A DNA stretch of 64,000 bases from Syngnathus acus (GCF_901709675.1 NC_051104.1:5937501-6001500), one strand, 5' to 3'; positions 10,622 to 23,470 are shown, counted from the stretch's first letter. A program made the numbers and translations. The notes: generated by a model from the sequence alone, not told the origin.

Positions 10622-13600
10622 AATTAGAAGCCATGTCAGCTGAGTCATTAACATTTGTCTGAAATTGTACAAATAGATAGAAAAAATACTTACTTTAATT
10701 GGATATGAAAGGAATAGCAAGAGTTGAGAAGCAACATTTTAATTATGAAAAGCAAATCAGGCAATTAAAGCTTGGCAGAGCATGAATGGGGGAAAGAAAA
10801 TCAACAATCTTCGGTCTGATGACTGAACTGAGCCAGAAGAAAGAGTGGTGCTTTATTCTTATTCAAATCGAAGCATTTGATGCTTCATTTGATAACAATG
10901 CATGCTATTGCATAAGCCATGTCTGAAGGTTCTGACAATATTAGCAATGTTGGGTCAATGTACATTTAGAGGCACTTTGAATGATTTGCTAGCAAGCATA
11001 TAAAAGGCTCCTCAAGGTATAAGACTGGTTGTATATTTGATTTAATTCACTCTGTCCCTACTGGCTAGTTTGATTTTATGACTGATGCAGGCTGCAGTGG
11101 TATGTTGCAGCGTACATCTGTGTAGCGTGGCGCTCGACAAATTAATCATTGATTGGTGGACAAACAATACTATGACAACCCGCTTATGTAACTCAAGGTA
11201 ACAAAAGCGCGACAAAACTTGGAAATTTAATTTATTGCCGATTTGTATGCACAAATCATGGTCAAGTGGGAAAAAAAAATCTTTGGGGAAACCTGAAAAC
11301 ATCAAATGCCCTAAAAGTTTCATTTCAAATAGCCTTGTAACTCCAAACATGCCCCGAACAGAATTATTTGCTGTCAAGTAACCTGAAGACTCAATTAGGA
11401 AATAAAAGTCACACAAGCAAGATGAGCATTCCTCATCCGGCGTGCCACCATGAGGACAAAATTTAATCACGGCAAAGCAGCTTGATGACAGCATGACTCA
11501 ACAGATTCTTTTATAGAATTGCCATTCCAAATAGCGAGTCGAATCCTCGAGATCAGCTTGTGTTCTGTCATTTTGATTGTTCTGGACAACGGGAGCTGGC
11601 TCTCTAAATGAAGACAGAGCCTGCAGTTTTGAAATTCTCTTTGCACTCAGCTATATCCTGTGTCATGGTGTGCAGCTCTCACACATTCACATCCATGAAA
11701 CGCTGACTTCTGAGCTCATAAATTAGAATTCCCTGGTTTATGACAATAGTGTATATATTTATTTGAATTAAAAAAAGCTTATTATACTTGATGTAGACAG
11801 ACAAGGAAATACATATTTTTTGCCTGAACAAAACAAAAACAATCAGATTTTTGTTCCATTTTTGAACTTTAAACCACCATAAGATTTCCCTGACAATAAT
11901 TCTTATCATTTTCAGGAATACCACTTCTGTTATGAGAAAAAAAATGGTGTATAATTTGCATCAATTTCAGTGTGTCGAAGTGAGTCTTCCTGTTTCTCCT
12001 TCCCTTGTTTATTCCCAGCTGTATAATCTCCAATATCACAAACATTATGCTCAATCAGCTGCTAATGTTTCATGCTGACAGGTGAATCTTAAACCAATAT
12101 AACTCCAATAAGCGTTTTCCAAACTGACAGCTTATGAGGGTGAACGCTGAGGGTAACAATGTAATATTTAAATGTGGGCGCGATATATGAGACATATGGG
12201 CATTTAGAGACCTCGGAAGAAATAAACCGAAGATTGAACTTAATAACTTTCTGTCGTGACGGAAAATGCTTCCTGAAACTGAGCTCGAGTCAGTTGTCTT
12301 TTCACAATTTAATCACCTGCTTTAAATCTGCTTTAATGTACATTAACAAATTGATTCCCAGTAGACGAGAATATATTTTTATGTCTATCAATGGATAATA
12401 AATGCCCTCTAGATATCAGCCTTGTTTTAAACAATTAGTGCTGCATATTAGATTTAAATGAATCATTTTTTTTAAATTAATTTGGAATCACTCGTCCACT
12501 CTTCATAACAACCTGAATTTGTAATATCAAAAGGCACTCCAGTGAGTTGGACCTGCCAGGAGCCTATTTGACTCCATCCAAGCAAAGAGAGGCATCACAT
12601 AACTGGGCGAGGGCAAAAGGATTTGTTAGGATTTATTGCCACGAGAGCCTAGCCATGCTCCGATTGCCAGCATTGCTCCCAAGACTTTGGCTGATGAACT
12701 ACACCATCTCCTCCAGAGAGGTCAGATTGCCTATTGTGAGTAATTATGGCATGGTCTTGAACAAAATACCTGTAAATCTTTATGGCTTATTTTGTGGAGC
12801 AGAAAATGAAGTCTTTAAATACACATGTAAGGAAGACATTTTGTAAATTCAGAATAAGCAGCATTGTTGATTCTAAATATCTTGGCTGAAAAAGAAGATG
12901 GAGGAAAAAAACAATGTCAACATGGAGACATTTCTGATCACGTAAATGCTTGGATTTTTTTAAGCATACAAATAAATAACCTCTGAACACATAAATGAAT
13001 GTCAAACAAGTCAAGGGCTGTGATGCCAATTTGAGAAGGTGAAGTGGCTAATTTAAAATAGTGAAGGGGGAGACCCTTAAAGAATGACATTGTCGTGAGC
13101 AGACTTAACAATTCTTAAAAGCAGATGTGTGTGCATTTGTGTGTGTCTGGTGTCTGCAGCCACCTGTTTTTCTTTTTAATTTTCATAATTATTTGAATTA
13201 ATTGGCCAGGTAACCTTTTCTAAGGGGCATAGCACTAGAATAACATGACAAAATATTCACTTCCTTCATAATTTTGTGTTTCTTGCAGATCTTTCTAAAA
13301 TACAATATTTCTTTCTCTTCCCCCCCCTTCAATAGTCAAATTGCTCCCGCTGAGTTTCATGTGCAAACGACCTACACAAAGGGAAAAAAATGATAAATGT
13401 GGCTCACCTTCAGTCAGAGTGATTTGAGTGTTCTCTTAAAACTGCGCAGCTTTAAAACATTTATCTTTCGGCTAGCTTTTGCATTTGCCTTATTGAGTGT
13501 GCATTGACATATTTTATCTTGCTGCAAGAGAGCATTCCCTCTTCTATATACCGGGGCCATAGCCCATATTTGAGAGTGCCATAAAAGGCTCCCATGCTTT

Positions 13601-13866
13601 TGGAAAAAAAAAAAAAAGTATAAAACCTACTTATGACTACCAGTATGGTAGGAATCCTTGTCTCTTTGTGTGTGTGATGGGGCCATTACAGTCCATGCAT
13701 TTCTATAACTCTTCATCAGAAGTATGAAAGGCCACGCAGTTCAATGTGAATGGGGTGGAAAAAAAAACGATTGTATACATATACGCCTATGGTAGTATGA
13801 AAAAAGGCAAGCAATTTATTTTTCACATCAGGAGGGGACTATTAGAAGCACGATCTTGTATTTGCA
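10622..13866. other. Unique AT-rich non-coding DNA
   Basis: The longest frame is 150 codons on the minus strand (11042-11494). It has no domain I recognise and no exon partners. The stretch at 12540-12760 is GC-richer and may be a conserved element. No RNA gene or transposon was recognised. A short C run (13321-13327) is the only simple repeat of note. Confidence 0.55.
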
Positions 13867-13935
13867 GGAGGCGATGAATGTGAATGGTTGTTTATTTGTT
13901 CCCTGTGCCTAGCTAGTGACCATTCCAAGGTCTTC
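13867..13935 (+). mobile_element. Diverged internal piece of a fish retrotransposon 3' region
   Basis: AATGTGAATGGTTGTTTATT, then CCCTGTGCCTAGCTAGTGAC and CATTCCAAGGT, parallel the fish repeat that reads GTGAATGGTTGTTTGTC, CCCTGTGATTGGCTGGCGAC, CAGTTCCAGGGTGT. The terminal GGATAAGCGG tail is missing here. The match is from memory of the family, so the boundaries are approximate. Confidence 0.5.
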
Positions 13936-14148
13936 AGGAGAGAAAAAAACAAAAGTTGTTTGAATTCATTGAGGAAGGCACAGCTCTCTCAGCTTCATAA
14001 TCACTGACAAGTGTAAATGCTTAGAAATAAAACCTAAAATGTTGATTTTTTTTTTGTCCCGTATTATTTTAAGGTCAACTTTAAATAAATAAATAATTTT
14101 ATTTATTTTTGGGAATTTTTAAATGACTAAATAAAATCAAATAAAAAT

Positions 14149-14162
14149 CCTAACCCTAACCT
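14149..14162. repeat. Two telomere-like CCTAAC units
   Basis: CCTAACCCTAACCT holds two units close to the vertebrate telomere repeat. The array is too short to mark a former chromosome end and is probably chance. Confidence 0.4.
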
Positions 14163-14521
14163 ACATTCCATAATTCCCATTGTGAATATTTTAGAATATA
14201 AAACCGGTGTGCCTAACCTAAGCTATCAGCTACACAATATCTGCTTCTTATGTTAAGGGTCTCTTTTGAAAGGATTTTGGTGTTTTCGTAAATACATTTG
14301 AACTCGCTCGGCAACACTTGTCTAACCCAATTTAAATGGCGTGTGAAGAGGAGGAATCAGGGGACATCTAAATGCAGCGGATGACAACATGTTTGCCCCC
14401 GCATCTCTCGACAATGTGACTTCTCTCACTTGGCTTTCACACCATGGACCCTCTCCTCTCTTCATGTTCGCTCTTGTCTCGTCTAAACATTCACATTTTC
14501 CCTTAGTTTCATCGCCCTCAG

Positions 14522-14568
14522 CCTCTCTCTCTCTCTCCCTCGACTGTCTTTTTTTTTTTTCTTCCTCC
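14522..14568. repeat. Long polypyrimidine tract
   Basis: CTCTCTCTCTCTCTCCCTCG, then CTGTC, a run of 11 T and CTTCCTCC give about 47 nt almost free of purines. It is followed by TTACATTAG, which would make a strong splice acceptor on the plus strand. The downstream open frame (to 14733) has no recognisable domain and no good donor, so no exon is called. Confidence 0.85.
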
Positions 14569-14691
14569 GGTTGTTACATTAGCATAATGCAGCCTTTGCC
14601 TGCCAGTGAAGGGGAGCATATCCAGCCCACACTACCCTTACTGAACCAGCCGCAACTGTCAAGGCGCCACGGTGACAGCGACAACCTTCCT

Positions 14692-14710
14692 CACACACAC
14701 ACATATATGG
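14692..14710. repeat. Short CA/TA microsatellite
   Basis: A CACACACACACA run passes into TATATG. It is the only simple repeat in this part. Confidence 0.8.
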
Positions 14711-15040
14711 GAGAGATGTTGACAGGATTATAATTAATGGATTCCAGAACCCACAGTGAACTCACAACAAGTTAACTTTGGTACAGCTGTATTTGTAGAC
14801 AAATCCCACACAGCCTCGTTTTGTGTGTGGAAAGATCCAGTATAGCAAAGTGGTTTGCATTTGCATCCGCTCTAAGAGTGTGTAAACTCGTGTCATATTT
14901 CCAAGTAAGGCTGGAAGGTGAAGACACAATGAACCTGTCAGATTGATATTAAACATGTACATATATATCAGTCATCTACAGATATGGAGGATTTGGCAAG
15001 TCTTACACACCTGAACACAACGCTCAAGATTATAAATATA

Positions 15041-15246
15041 CAGGACTGTCTCAGAAAATTAGAATTATTGTGATAAAGTTCTTTATTTTCTGTAATGCAA
15101 TTAAAAAAAACAAAAATTAAATGAATAAAAAGCTTGCAATATTTCAGCTGATTTGTAATGAATCCAGAATGTACGACATTTTTGTTTTTTTTAATTGCAT
15201 TACAGAAAATAAAAAAACTTTATTCTAATTTTCTGAGACAGTCCTG
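15041..15246. mobile_element. Fold-back MITE, Tc1/mariner-like, TA target duplication
   Basis: The element begins CAGGACTGTCTCAGAAAATT and ends with its reverse complement AATTTTCTGAGACAGTCCTG. TA is present directly outside each end (15039-15040 and 15247-15248), as expected for Tc1/mariner-type insertion. The arms pair for about 75 bp; the right arm lacks about 8 bp (ATTGTGAT) present in the left. The central 60 bp contain no transposase. It is therefore non-autonomous and must have been moved in trans. I recognise the terminal sequence as a dispersed vertebrate mariner-type repeat from memory only. Confidence 0.88.
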
Positions 15247-15248
15247 TA

Positions 15249-17226
15249 CAACAGAAACATTTATCGTGTGGAATTCAAATGTGGTGACATTGAAATGAAA
15301 AATTAGTCCACATCAATGCATGCATAAAAGATGATATATGCTTTACCTTCCTCTACCGGCACCCTGTACATACTCATTTACATATAATTTAAAAGTCAAA
15401 TTCATTCATCATGTGGTTGATATGTTCGTAAAAGCTCATTTAAGTTTCCCCACCTATAAAATGGTTTGGTCTGATTAGCTTGTCGAGCTCTGACAAAATT
15501 GTCAGGAGAAACTGTCAGGAAAATTTACTTCAATGTGTGACACGTGACCTCAATATTGTCCCTGCAGATCAAATGGTCCCGTTAGCTGTTATTATGAAAT
15601 CACTCAGCAAGTCTGAGACTTTTGATGGAACCAAGTTGGTACCTTACCACAGATTTTAATTTCTTTAAATAATAAAAATGATAATGTGCAGAGTCAACTC
15701 CTAAATCGTCACTGGGATCTTTAGTCAATTAGAAATATTGTATAGAGTTTGGGAAAAGAGGTGGGTGTTGCAATCAGCAGTGGACTTGAACAGTGCGGTT
15801 AGCAGTGGCGTGAAAGGCTGAGGAAGCAGAGACATCACTGGTCGTTCTCGGGGGACTTCATTTAGGCTCCAGCTCGATAAGCCGGTGTATAGCTGTAGTC
15901 AGATACATGACTAACAACTCTACCACAAAGGAAAGCAAGACAAAAAGAATCAAACATTTGTGAAATTCAACATTAAGTTACTCGACAACAGTCAGAAAAC
16001 ATATTGAATTTATACCAGTTCTTGCAAGTATTTTGCAGTCCCTGTTTAAATGGTAATATCGTTCTTCAGAAAGACTCACTGTCGTCCATATTCTTGAAAT
16101 GGCGAGGCTAGCACAAGAAATAAAGAGTGCTCACTTCAAGTTGAGTAGACCGGGAGAGTTCAAAATCAAGCTTAAAAAAGAATCTTCATTAGAACGTCAC
16201 CTATGAAAAAACCTCCCACCGACAAGTGATTGTCCCTTTGAACTTGGGATTCATAAAAGGAGTCAATCAAGACTTTTCACTGTATTGGACTGAGATCCCT
16301 TTGTCGCACCTCGATGATAAATGACCTCTCCTTCAAGAAGATGAGCAAACAGAAGATTGTTTAATACGACAGTCTGGAATTATAACACACAAACGAGCAA
16401 TGTTGCCAAAGTTGCCATTATTTTATAAGTATAGTAATTTAATTTGCCCACCTATCACCTTACCAGTACGGTGAAATGTCCTTCCAGAGAGGACAAAGCA
16501 TGTACCCTTAAATTAGTTATGAAGGATCTGGAATAAATGGTCAAACTTTGTCAGACAAGCGTAATTACTTCACATAACCTTCCACGGTCATGCTTGAATT
16601 CACGCTTGACATTCAAGCCAACCACAGTGTTTTGTGTCATGTTCCATTTAATTAAGTGCATAGACAAAAACGTTTTTGTTCAACCTGATGTTATGCGGTA
16701 AAATAAATATATAAATATTCATCCAGCATGTTTTCATTGCGCGGCAAAGTAAAAAAAAAAAAAAAGCATATCTTGGCATTGCAGCTTTCATTCACGCTTT
16801 AATCGACTTTATTATTTATTTGATGGGCACACAGTAATCACTGTGAATGATTCATACATCCCCGGGAGCCCAATGGAAGTTTGAGGCGGTAGCGACGCTG
16901 TATTTGCGAATTAGTTTATTAGTATTAGTTTTGACATCAATTTCAATCATTATAAGAATTATTATCGTCCTATTTCACGTCGCATCTGCTCTGACTTGCC
17001 ATATGGAGTTGAAGTTGGCCATTATCAAAATTAAATCGATTAATCGGCAACAAATCAATTACTACTTCTTATTTAGTTTGACACTTTACCATCAAGACAA
17101 TTTAAAGTCTTTTCTATCAGTTCTAACTTTGGTCCAGAGGTGACAAGACCAACTTCATTAGCATTCAAATCCCTTGAACTCATTACAAAAAATAGTCAGA
17201 GGAGTCCAATAATTTGGCAGGAGAGA
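15249..17226. other. Unique non-coding DNA
   Basis: No supportable gene. The longest frame (98 codons, plus strand, 16847-17143) has a hydrophobic ILV-rich middle that follows from AT-rich codons and resembles no known protein. A poly-A tract lies at 16751-16765. Confidence 0.55.
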
Positions 17227-17330
17227 AATAATAATAATAATAATACATTTAATTTAGAAGCGCCTTCCAGGTCACTCAAGGTCACTTTACAAGAGTTAAA
17301 AACAAATTAAAACAATAGCATACAGTAAAG
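17227..17330 (-). mobile_element. Retrotransposon 3' end, minus orientation, with TAA-repeat tail
   Basis: An ATAATAATAATAATAATA tail is followed by CATTTAATTTAGAAGCGCCT, TCCAGGTCACTCAAGGTCAC and TTTACAAGAGTTAAAAACAA. This closely follows a common fish repeat (ATTTTATTTGTAAAGCGCCT, then TTTCAAGGCACTCAAGG and CACTTTACA). The repeated tail at the left end implies that the element reads on the minus strand and is 5'-truncated to the right. The LINE clade is not resolved. Confidence 0.72.
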
Positions 17331-20300
17331 AAATGAGGATTGCAGAGGACATTGACCTGTTTGACTCCATTAAAAAACATACAAAAACCCTTTTGTATTA
17401 AATACAAATATATTACATTTTATAATTTCCCATTTTGTTTATGGGAGAACTATTTACACTCAAATATCACCTGATTGAAACATTTATGTTTTCAGTGTTG
17501 CCATTTTCTTTTTAACTCGATCTGGGATTTGATACCACATTCCCTAAATGAGTCTCGAAATTGATGTTTTTCTATGTTGACGTTTCACTCCTCTTGATTT
17601 GCTCTGTTGGTTTAGAGATTGTGTGGCTGGAAAAATAAATAGTGTAATGACAAATGTCACTGCAAGATGTTTGGTTTTGGGTAACACTGTCAAGAATGTG
17701 ACAATGAAGTGAAATATAAAGTTTCAGCTGTCTTCACCTGATTTAATGCATATGCTCAATGTATCCTGTACAGTGTAGAGACTTTAGCTCAATATTTTTT
17801 TCTATCAACAACCTACAGGTGTTTGAATTCCTGAGCAGAGGTGTCAAGTAACAAAGTAGAATGACCTTACTTACATATTTATTGTTATTTTTTTGTTTTT
17901 ACCATCAGCAGCTGCTCCAAAATCTTCACAGCATAAAAATTCTAAAAGACACAATTCTGATTTAGTATGCAGCTCCTCCAAGGAGTTTTGAAAAATGCCA
18001 CACCGGTTTTGGTTATTTGCTTTTATTATTTACATGTATTATTTACCTACTCTTCTGGAATATATTTTGATATTTTTTGCCTCAGTCTCTTTTCAAGTTC
18101 TGCCCATGCTTGCGGCTACATCCCGTATTATAAAAGCACGCGTGCTCGGGAAAAGGAAGAGTACAAAATTTCTTAGATATGAAAATGTGCCCTGTAATAG
18201 ATGTCTACAAAAAAGTGAGCTGGGGTCATCTCCAGTTCTAATAGGGACAAGCCTTATGGAAAGTGAATGGTTACATAACTGTCATTATAAATGAAAAGTA
18301 TTTGGAAAATAAACAGGGAGAAGGATTTAAAATGGATTTCTACTAGTGTCACCTTTTTTTCCCCTGTAATTCGACACAACGGCGTACTGTAGTTGTCTTT
18401 TGTCTTGATCAGAAAACAGTGTGTTGTCTTTAGGCAAAACTCCCAACGAATCAAAATCCAGCCAAAATCGATGTTCCAACACGTAGCAGGTGCAGAGAAC
18501 GTCCTCGCTCAACACGCCCATCGCGCCACATGGGAACCATCAAAATCAGAATCACACAGAGGAGGCTGAACTGAACAAAACAAAACAAACCTCAGCAACA
18601 TGAGGGACTGGCTCGGTTTGAAACAGTGGACAAACGAAAACGTCTGCATTATTTAAATGCTGGGATTGTTTACTGGAGTTTATGCAGATTTGAATCTGGT
18701 TGCAATGCTTCGTGAAATAAAAGTTTATGGAAGGGGTCACCAATTTTGCGCCCACAGACATCATCTCCATTTCTAAATATAGCTGGGACATTGTGATTTC
18801 CCCAGAATGCTGTCAAAATGATTCATTTGAAAATATAACCGCTGGTGAAATTTATTGTCTATTGTGTTGCGATATTTATTTTCAGCAGTTCACGCTAATT
18901 GTGCATCTGTAAGAGTAATTTTTTTATTTTTTTTTATTAATACTATTAGTCACAGCATTGTGATCTGGTATCATCCTCCTCAATCCGTTCCAGCTCACAG
19001 TCTCAAAATGATTCACTCGTTTGTCTGTTGAGGTTTAGTAAAACCATAGGCAGCTCATGGGCCCTCTTTTTAGAACTCTTTAAATTCCAGATAGCTCATC
19101 TTGGAGAACATTTTAGCCTGTTGCCATGACAATTTATCTCCTCTTAGTGTTGTTTACAGCTGAAAGGACAGCTAATCTGTAAAAATAAGAATTCACAATT
19201 CAGAGGATGTCACTGGTTCTAAAGTGGTTTATTGCCGGACTTTTGTGTAGGCAACGTTGGGTTTCTACTTATAACTGTGTGATTGTTTTCCCATCTCTTA
19301 AATGTGATTGAATGGCGATCAGTCAAGGGGCAAGTTTGCCTTAAGGTTGAAATCAGATGGGATCTCCTGAATAGCATAAGTGGGTATAAAAAAAAAAAAG
19401 GGATCAAGAATAGTTGAGAGATAGACATCTTTTTGTTTTGGCTTCCGTATATAGTAGCGTGATTGATGATTTTGACAAGTCCTATTTAATTGTATTCAAA
19501 AGAATTTGCTATGCTTGTATTGAAATGATGTATTTGAAAAAGAAAATGGTCGAGAAATATTTGACAAACCTCCAATCGTTTTTACATTCACCACACAGTA
19601 CTGGCGAGAGAATGAGTGGTGCGCATTGTTTCCCCCCCTCACACGCACAGTTTAGAATTGAGGTCAGGGTTCAATCTTGGTTTCATTACCTGAGAATGTA
19701 GTTCTGGGAGTATCATTTTAAAGTGCTGTTTTCAAACTCTTTTCCAACTTTATGAGTTAAACGACTGTGTCAAGAAAAGCACAGAATGGACTGACTAATG
19801 GGAAGGACAAATTGGCCACTCAAAATGAATCAAGAAGATCTGTGGGGATCGCTGGACTCTGAATGCCAATGCTATAAACACACCATAATAGTCGTTAGCC
19901 AGTCCGGTTGGGAGCTGACCCCCTGTAAAATTTGGATCAAATGAAGCTAGCTGTAAACCTAAAATAGAACTACCAATATTGAGTTGACACATCTGAATAA
20001 ATATGTTGTCCAATTAATTTCAGCAATATTCTGATTCTAGGAAACCGTTTCAGTCTGTTGATTATTAATTGCTCTGTACTCAGAAGTCAGTGTTAATACT
20101 CGGTACTTTGTCTGTTGAATATAATCATCCCAGAAATGCTCCACTCTTCAAGTCAAATCTTTTAATGACTTTATAATGGACTTAAATGGCAAAACCATTT
20201 CTGGTTGCGCGAAGATGACATTTCACCTCGACTTTAATAAAAAGTGTTTTTATGAGGTAAGTTCTGATAAACATTTATGTTATTAAAATAAAATAAAAAG

Positions 20301-21040
20301 GTTTGGTGAGTTTTTTGGACAAACACATTTTTTTAAAATCTCAAACTTTCTATCCATTAGAGATCATTGAAATAATAACCATTTGAAGATGTCACAAAAA
20401 TACATCGTACTTTTCCTGGCTTGGCTCGGCTCAAAAATGTGCCTGTTTTTTTTTTCTACTACAATCTTTTACTCAACCTGTGCTATGTCATCATGATAAT
20501 CTAACGTCAAGCCCAATCATTTAGAGGTAAATATAATCAGTGCTTGGACTTTCTCTAAATAAATTTCCATTTGTTTTTTCCCATTTTTGTTTTGGTGTAT
20601 TAGTTCATAATTGTGTGATTTTTTTTCTTCTTCCTCTTTCAGTCTCCTTGACTTTTTAACCACATGTTGCTGTGTTGGATAACACTGTTTGTGTTGCGCA
20701 AGCTCGACATCATTGCCAAGTAAATACACTTCGTCATGTTTCCAGTTGTGCCTCATGCAGTAACTAACGTCCTCCAGTCTCCTCAGTTAAGGATGAACTC
20801 AAACGAACCGAAGAATCGTAATTGCTCTTGAAAATACGACAGTTCCATCAAGTTCTTCCCATCTTCTATTATTGTAATGAATGATGCAGGGAAAAGTAGT
20901 GAGAATGGATGATACCTTTGGACAAGCAGGAAAATAAGGTTTAAAAGTGAATGGTTTAAGAGGACAGCGTTTCACTGATGGACAGGGTGGCTAAATGAAA
21001 TCGCGCTCGCCTAAATAAGGGCGAAGATGGAGCGTTGAGC
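17331..21040. other. Unique AT-rich non-coding DNA
   Basis: Frames of up to 99 codons are present but none resembles a known family. A stretch at 20134-20256 is open for 41 codons between a plausible acceptor (ATAATCATCCCAG) and a strong donor (ATGAG/GTAAGT); it is discussed as a weak exon candidate. No transposon with clear ends was recognised. Confidence 0.5.
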
Positions 21041-21290
21041 TAACTGACAGGCGGCTCAGGGATGTCTGTAACCCAAAGCACATTACAGAGCCATCAGGCT
21101 GAGTGACACCTTACCCAGCCCTGCTGTATAACAGCCATGATGAATGGCAACTCCTTGTTCTCCCTCTTGAAATGACAACCGTAGAATATCAAATGCCAAT
21201 TAAAGGGGAGACAGGCATGGCTGGAGGAGTGGCATCTAATTCTGCTTAATATGATAGGTAGAAAGGTGGGGGAGACTCCGGAGAAAAGGG
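21041..21290. promoter_or_regulatory. Candidate conserved non-coding element
   Basis: A repeat-free stretch of balanced composition holding AAAGCACATTACAGAGCC, TGCTGTATAACAGCCATGAT, AATGCCAATTAAAGGGGAG and TCTAATTCTGCTTAATATG. All frames are interrupted or short. It is called on composition and homeodomain-type cores only. Confidence 0.25.
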
Positions 21291-22324
21291 TCACTTTGTG
21301 TCCACTCTGTCAATAAAATCAAAAGGGAAGCTGAAGTACACATGAAGTTAAATAACAAAAGATGTTTTGAATGTAGCGGTAGAAGAATTTTTGTTTGAAG
21401 ATAGCATTTCATTCTTTAAAGAGAAAGGTTGAAAAAATTCTTTACTACTGCTCTGTATTTTTTTAAGATAGTGTGACATGGACAAAGTGACCTTTACACT
21501 GATGGACTCATAGATTGAATTGTGCTCTATTCTAGTCTGTCATTGAAGCGGATTTAAGCCGTGCTGCTATTATATCTGCCCTTGTGACCTTTGTGGCCAC
21601 TCGCATATATGTGACCCTTACAGCCGGATACAGACTCACTCTGGTAGACTAAAAATTACAGTTTCAATTTCGGATTCTAATAAGCGTAGCTGGTACATCC
21701 ATTCTTCCAGTCACTGGCCCACACTTGATTTTCCTTTGCACGGTTGTAGAAAGTTGAAACCTCAACAGATCATTTGTGAGAGATGGCATATGTACGTATA
21801 GAACAATAGTCACCAACAGGCAATTTAAAGTTAGACAACATTAAAATGGAATCTTTTTTTTTTTTTTTAAGTTTCCAAAAAACATTATTTTCTCTGTTTG
21901 TGATGATCATTTTATTCAAGTGAAACATTAGCAGACAGTAAAGATACTAAGTTTTCCAAAAATAATTGCAACTGTAAATATTGCATTACATGAACTTTTT
22001 TGGCAGCTGTCGAAGTCTGCACAACAAATTACTGGCATTTGTCCTTGAATCACGCTTTGCAAAGTTAGCTGTGCCCACCTAATCTATGGAAGCAAACAGT
22101 CTGTTGCTTATCATGTGAGGCACCATTCCTTACTCGGCAGACAGAATGGGGCGTCTATGACCTCTGAGAAAAGTCCCATCACCAACTCTTGCTATCTTCG
22201 ATAGCTTTTTAAGATTGATACGTTCATCCATTTAAGAAAATAGATTTGCTAGGAATTTAATTCCATCAGGGTGAAAAACAATGGCTGCCAAGTGACTGTT
22301 TGTATATTCAAACCTGAGCAGAAG

Positions 22325-22326
<2 letters not shown>
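21291..22326. other. Unique non-coding DNA
   Basis: AT-rich sequence with a poly-T run at about 21856-21869. No genes, RNA genes or recognisable transposons were seen. Confidence 0.55.

Positions 22327-22362
<36 letters not shown>
22327..22362. repeat. (AT)18 microsatellite
   Basis: An uninterrupted AT dinucleotide run of 36 nt. It can form a hairpin and is likely polymorphic. Confidence 0.97.
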
Positions 22363-22366
<4 letters not shown>

Positions 22367-22526
22367 CTCAGAAAAATTAATACTGGTAAGTATTTCTGGT
22401 CTTCCAGCTTTGCAGTTTGGAAGTAAATCACTCCAAAAATAACTTTCTTTGCTATCTAGCTCTCAAAGAAACACTCGGATCAAATATTCATGTCAGGAGA
22501 GGACCAGGAGAGCAAAAAGTAACATT

Positions 22527-22551
22527 ATTTACTTTTTATTTACTTTTTATT
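22527..22551. repeat. Short tandem repeat, TTTACTTTTTA unit
   Basis: Two and a half direct units of about 11 bp (ATTTACTTTTTATTTACTTT and onward). It is a local slippage-type repeat of no evident function. Confidence 0.75.
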
Positions 22552-23080
22552 AGCCGAAACCAGAATGCATGACAGATTTCTAAAACAAATGAAGCTCCAT
22601 GAATTTATTTTGAATGACTTCAACTTATTTCACGCTCCCTTCCTTTTATGGAGATCGGCAGATCTACCCGTCTCATTTAATGATTCCAATATAATCGATA
22701 AATCCGCGGAGGATACAAATGGACACATCAGCAACAATCTCTCTGGATTTCCATATCGGCTCTGATCTAAAAGCCCATCTCTAAAACGTCATCATTCCTC
22801 TCCTCCAGCTGCTGTGCTGAACTATAAAACAAACACCTCTTCCATTTTGTGACTGCGCCTTGCCACCGTTAAGTGAATTACGATGCCAAACGTAGACAGA
22901 TAAGAGTTGAGGGTTATGGAAAGCAAACCTCAGCGTGTCATACGTGAGCTTAAGACAATGCATCCTCTCAGCCCTAAGTGGAAAATTGATGGATGATGGA
23001 AGGAAAAACATTAGAGGAGATAGACAAAAAGAGAGAGTGGACAAAGACCGGGAGAGTGATGCATGACCCCCAATTTCTCA
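22552..23080. other. Non-coding DNA with one GC-richer open stretch
   Basis: A 66-codon plus-strand frame (22565-22765) follows a pyrimidine-rich stretch (CACGCTCCCTTCCTTTTATG) and ends at a TGA. It has no recognised domain and no clear splice or promoter context, so it is not called as a gene. Confidence 0.45.
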
Positions 23081-23470
23081 AGGCTTTGTAATAAAAGCTG
23101 TTCTCCATCTCTGTCACATTAAAAGTAAATAAGACTAATAGCATGATGCTAAAAACTCCACGGGGCTAGATTGCCCGAAAAGGGAACAGAGTGTGCAGGC
23201 TGCGTGCCTTCTGCTCTCAACTCGTATTCTTGTTTCAACAGCATCAAGTCAAACAGTTCCAGTGGTATTAGGGCTCCAAAGGCTTGAATTATTCCAACAT
23301 CATCTCCAGCATACGCTCAGCTGTCTAGGATCTTTAGGCCATTTCTTTTAACTGCAAGCAGCTGCCTCAGCTTAGTTTGATGATGGATGAAAGCTTGCAA
23401 ATTATGTTGAGCCTAATTTATCACCAACTATCAGCACTTTTAATCATGCATGAACCTAGGCACAAGAAAA
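23080..23470. promoter_or_regulatory. Candidate conserved non-coding element
   Basis: A repeat-free stretch of even composition with several possible binding cores: GCATGATGCTAAAAACTCC, AACTGCAAGCAGCTGCCTC (an E-box, CAGCTG), AGCCTAATTTATCACC and TTTTAATCATGCATGAACC. There is no coding potential in any frame. Conservation is untested. Confidence 0.25.

Noticed and set aside
11042-11494. 150-codon minus-strand frame, Cys- and Phe-rich
   Set aside because: No signal peptide or cysteine pattern that fits a known family. AT-rich codons, no splice partners.
13385-13450. AAG/GTGAGC donor on the minus strand near 13408
   Set aside because: All three frames upstream of the donor hit stops within a few codons of any acceptor, so no coding exon can end there.
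14149-14162. CCTAACCCTAAC as an internal telomere site
   Set aside because: Only two units. Not evidence of a chromosome fusion point.
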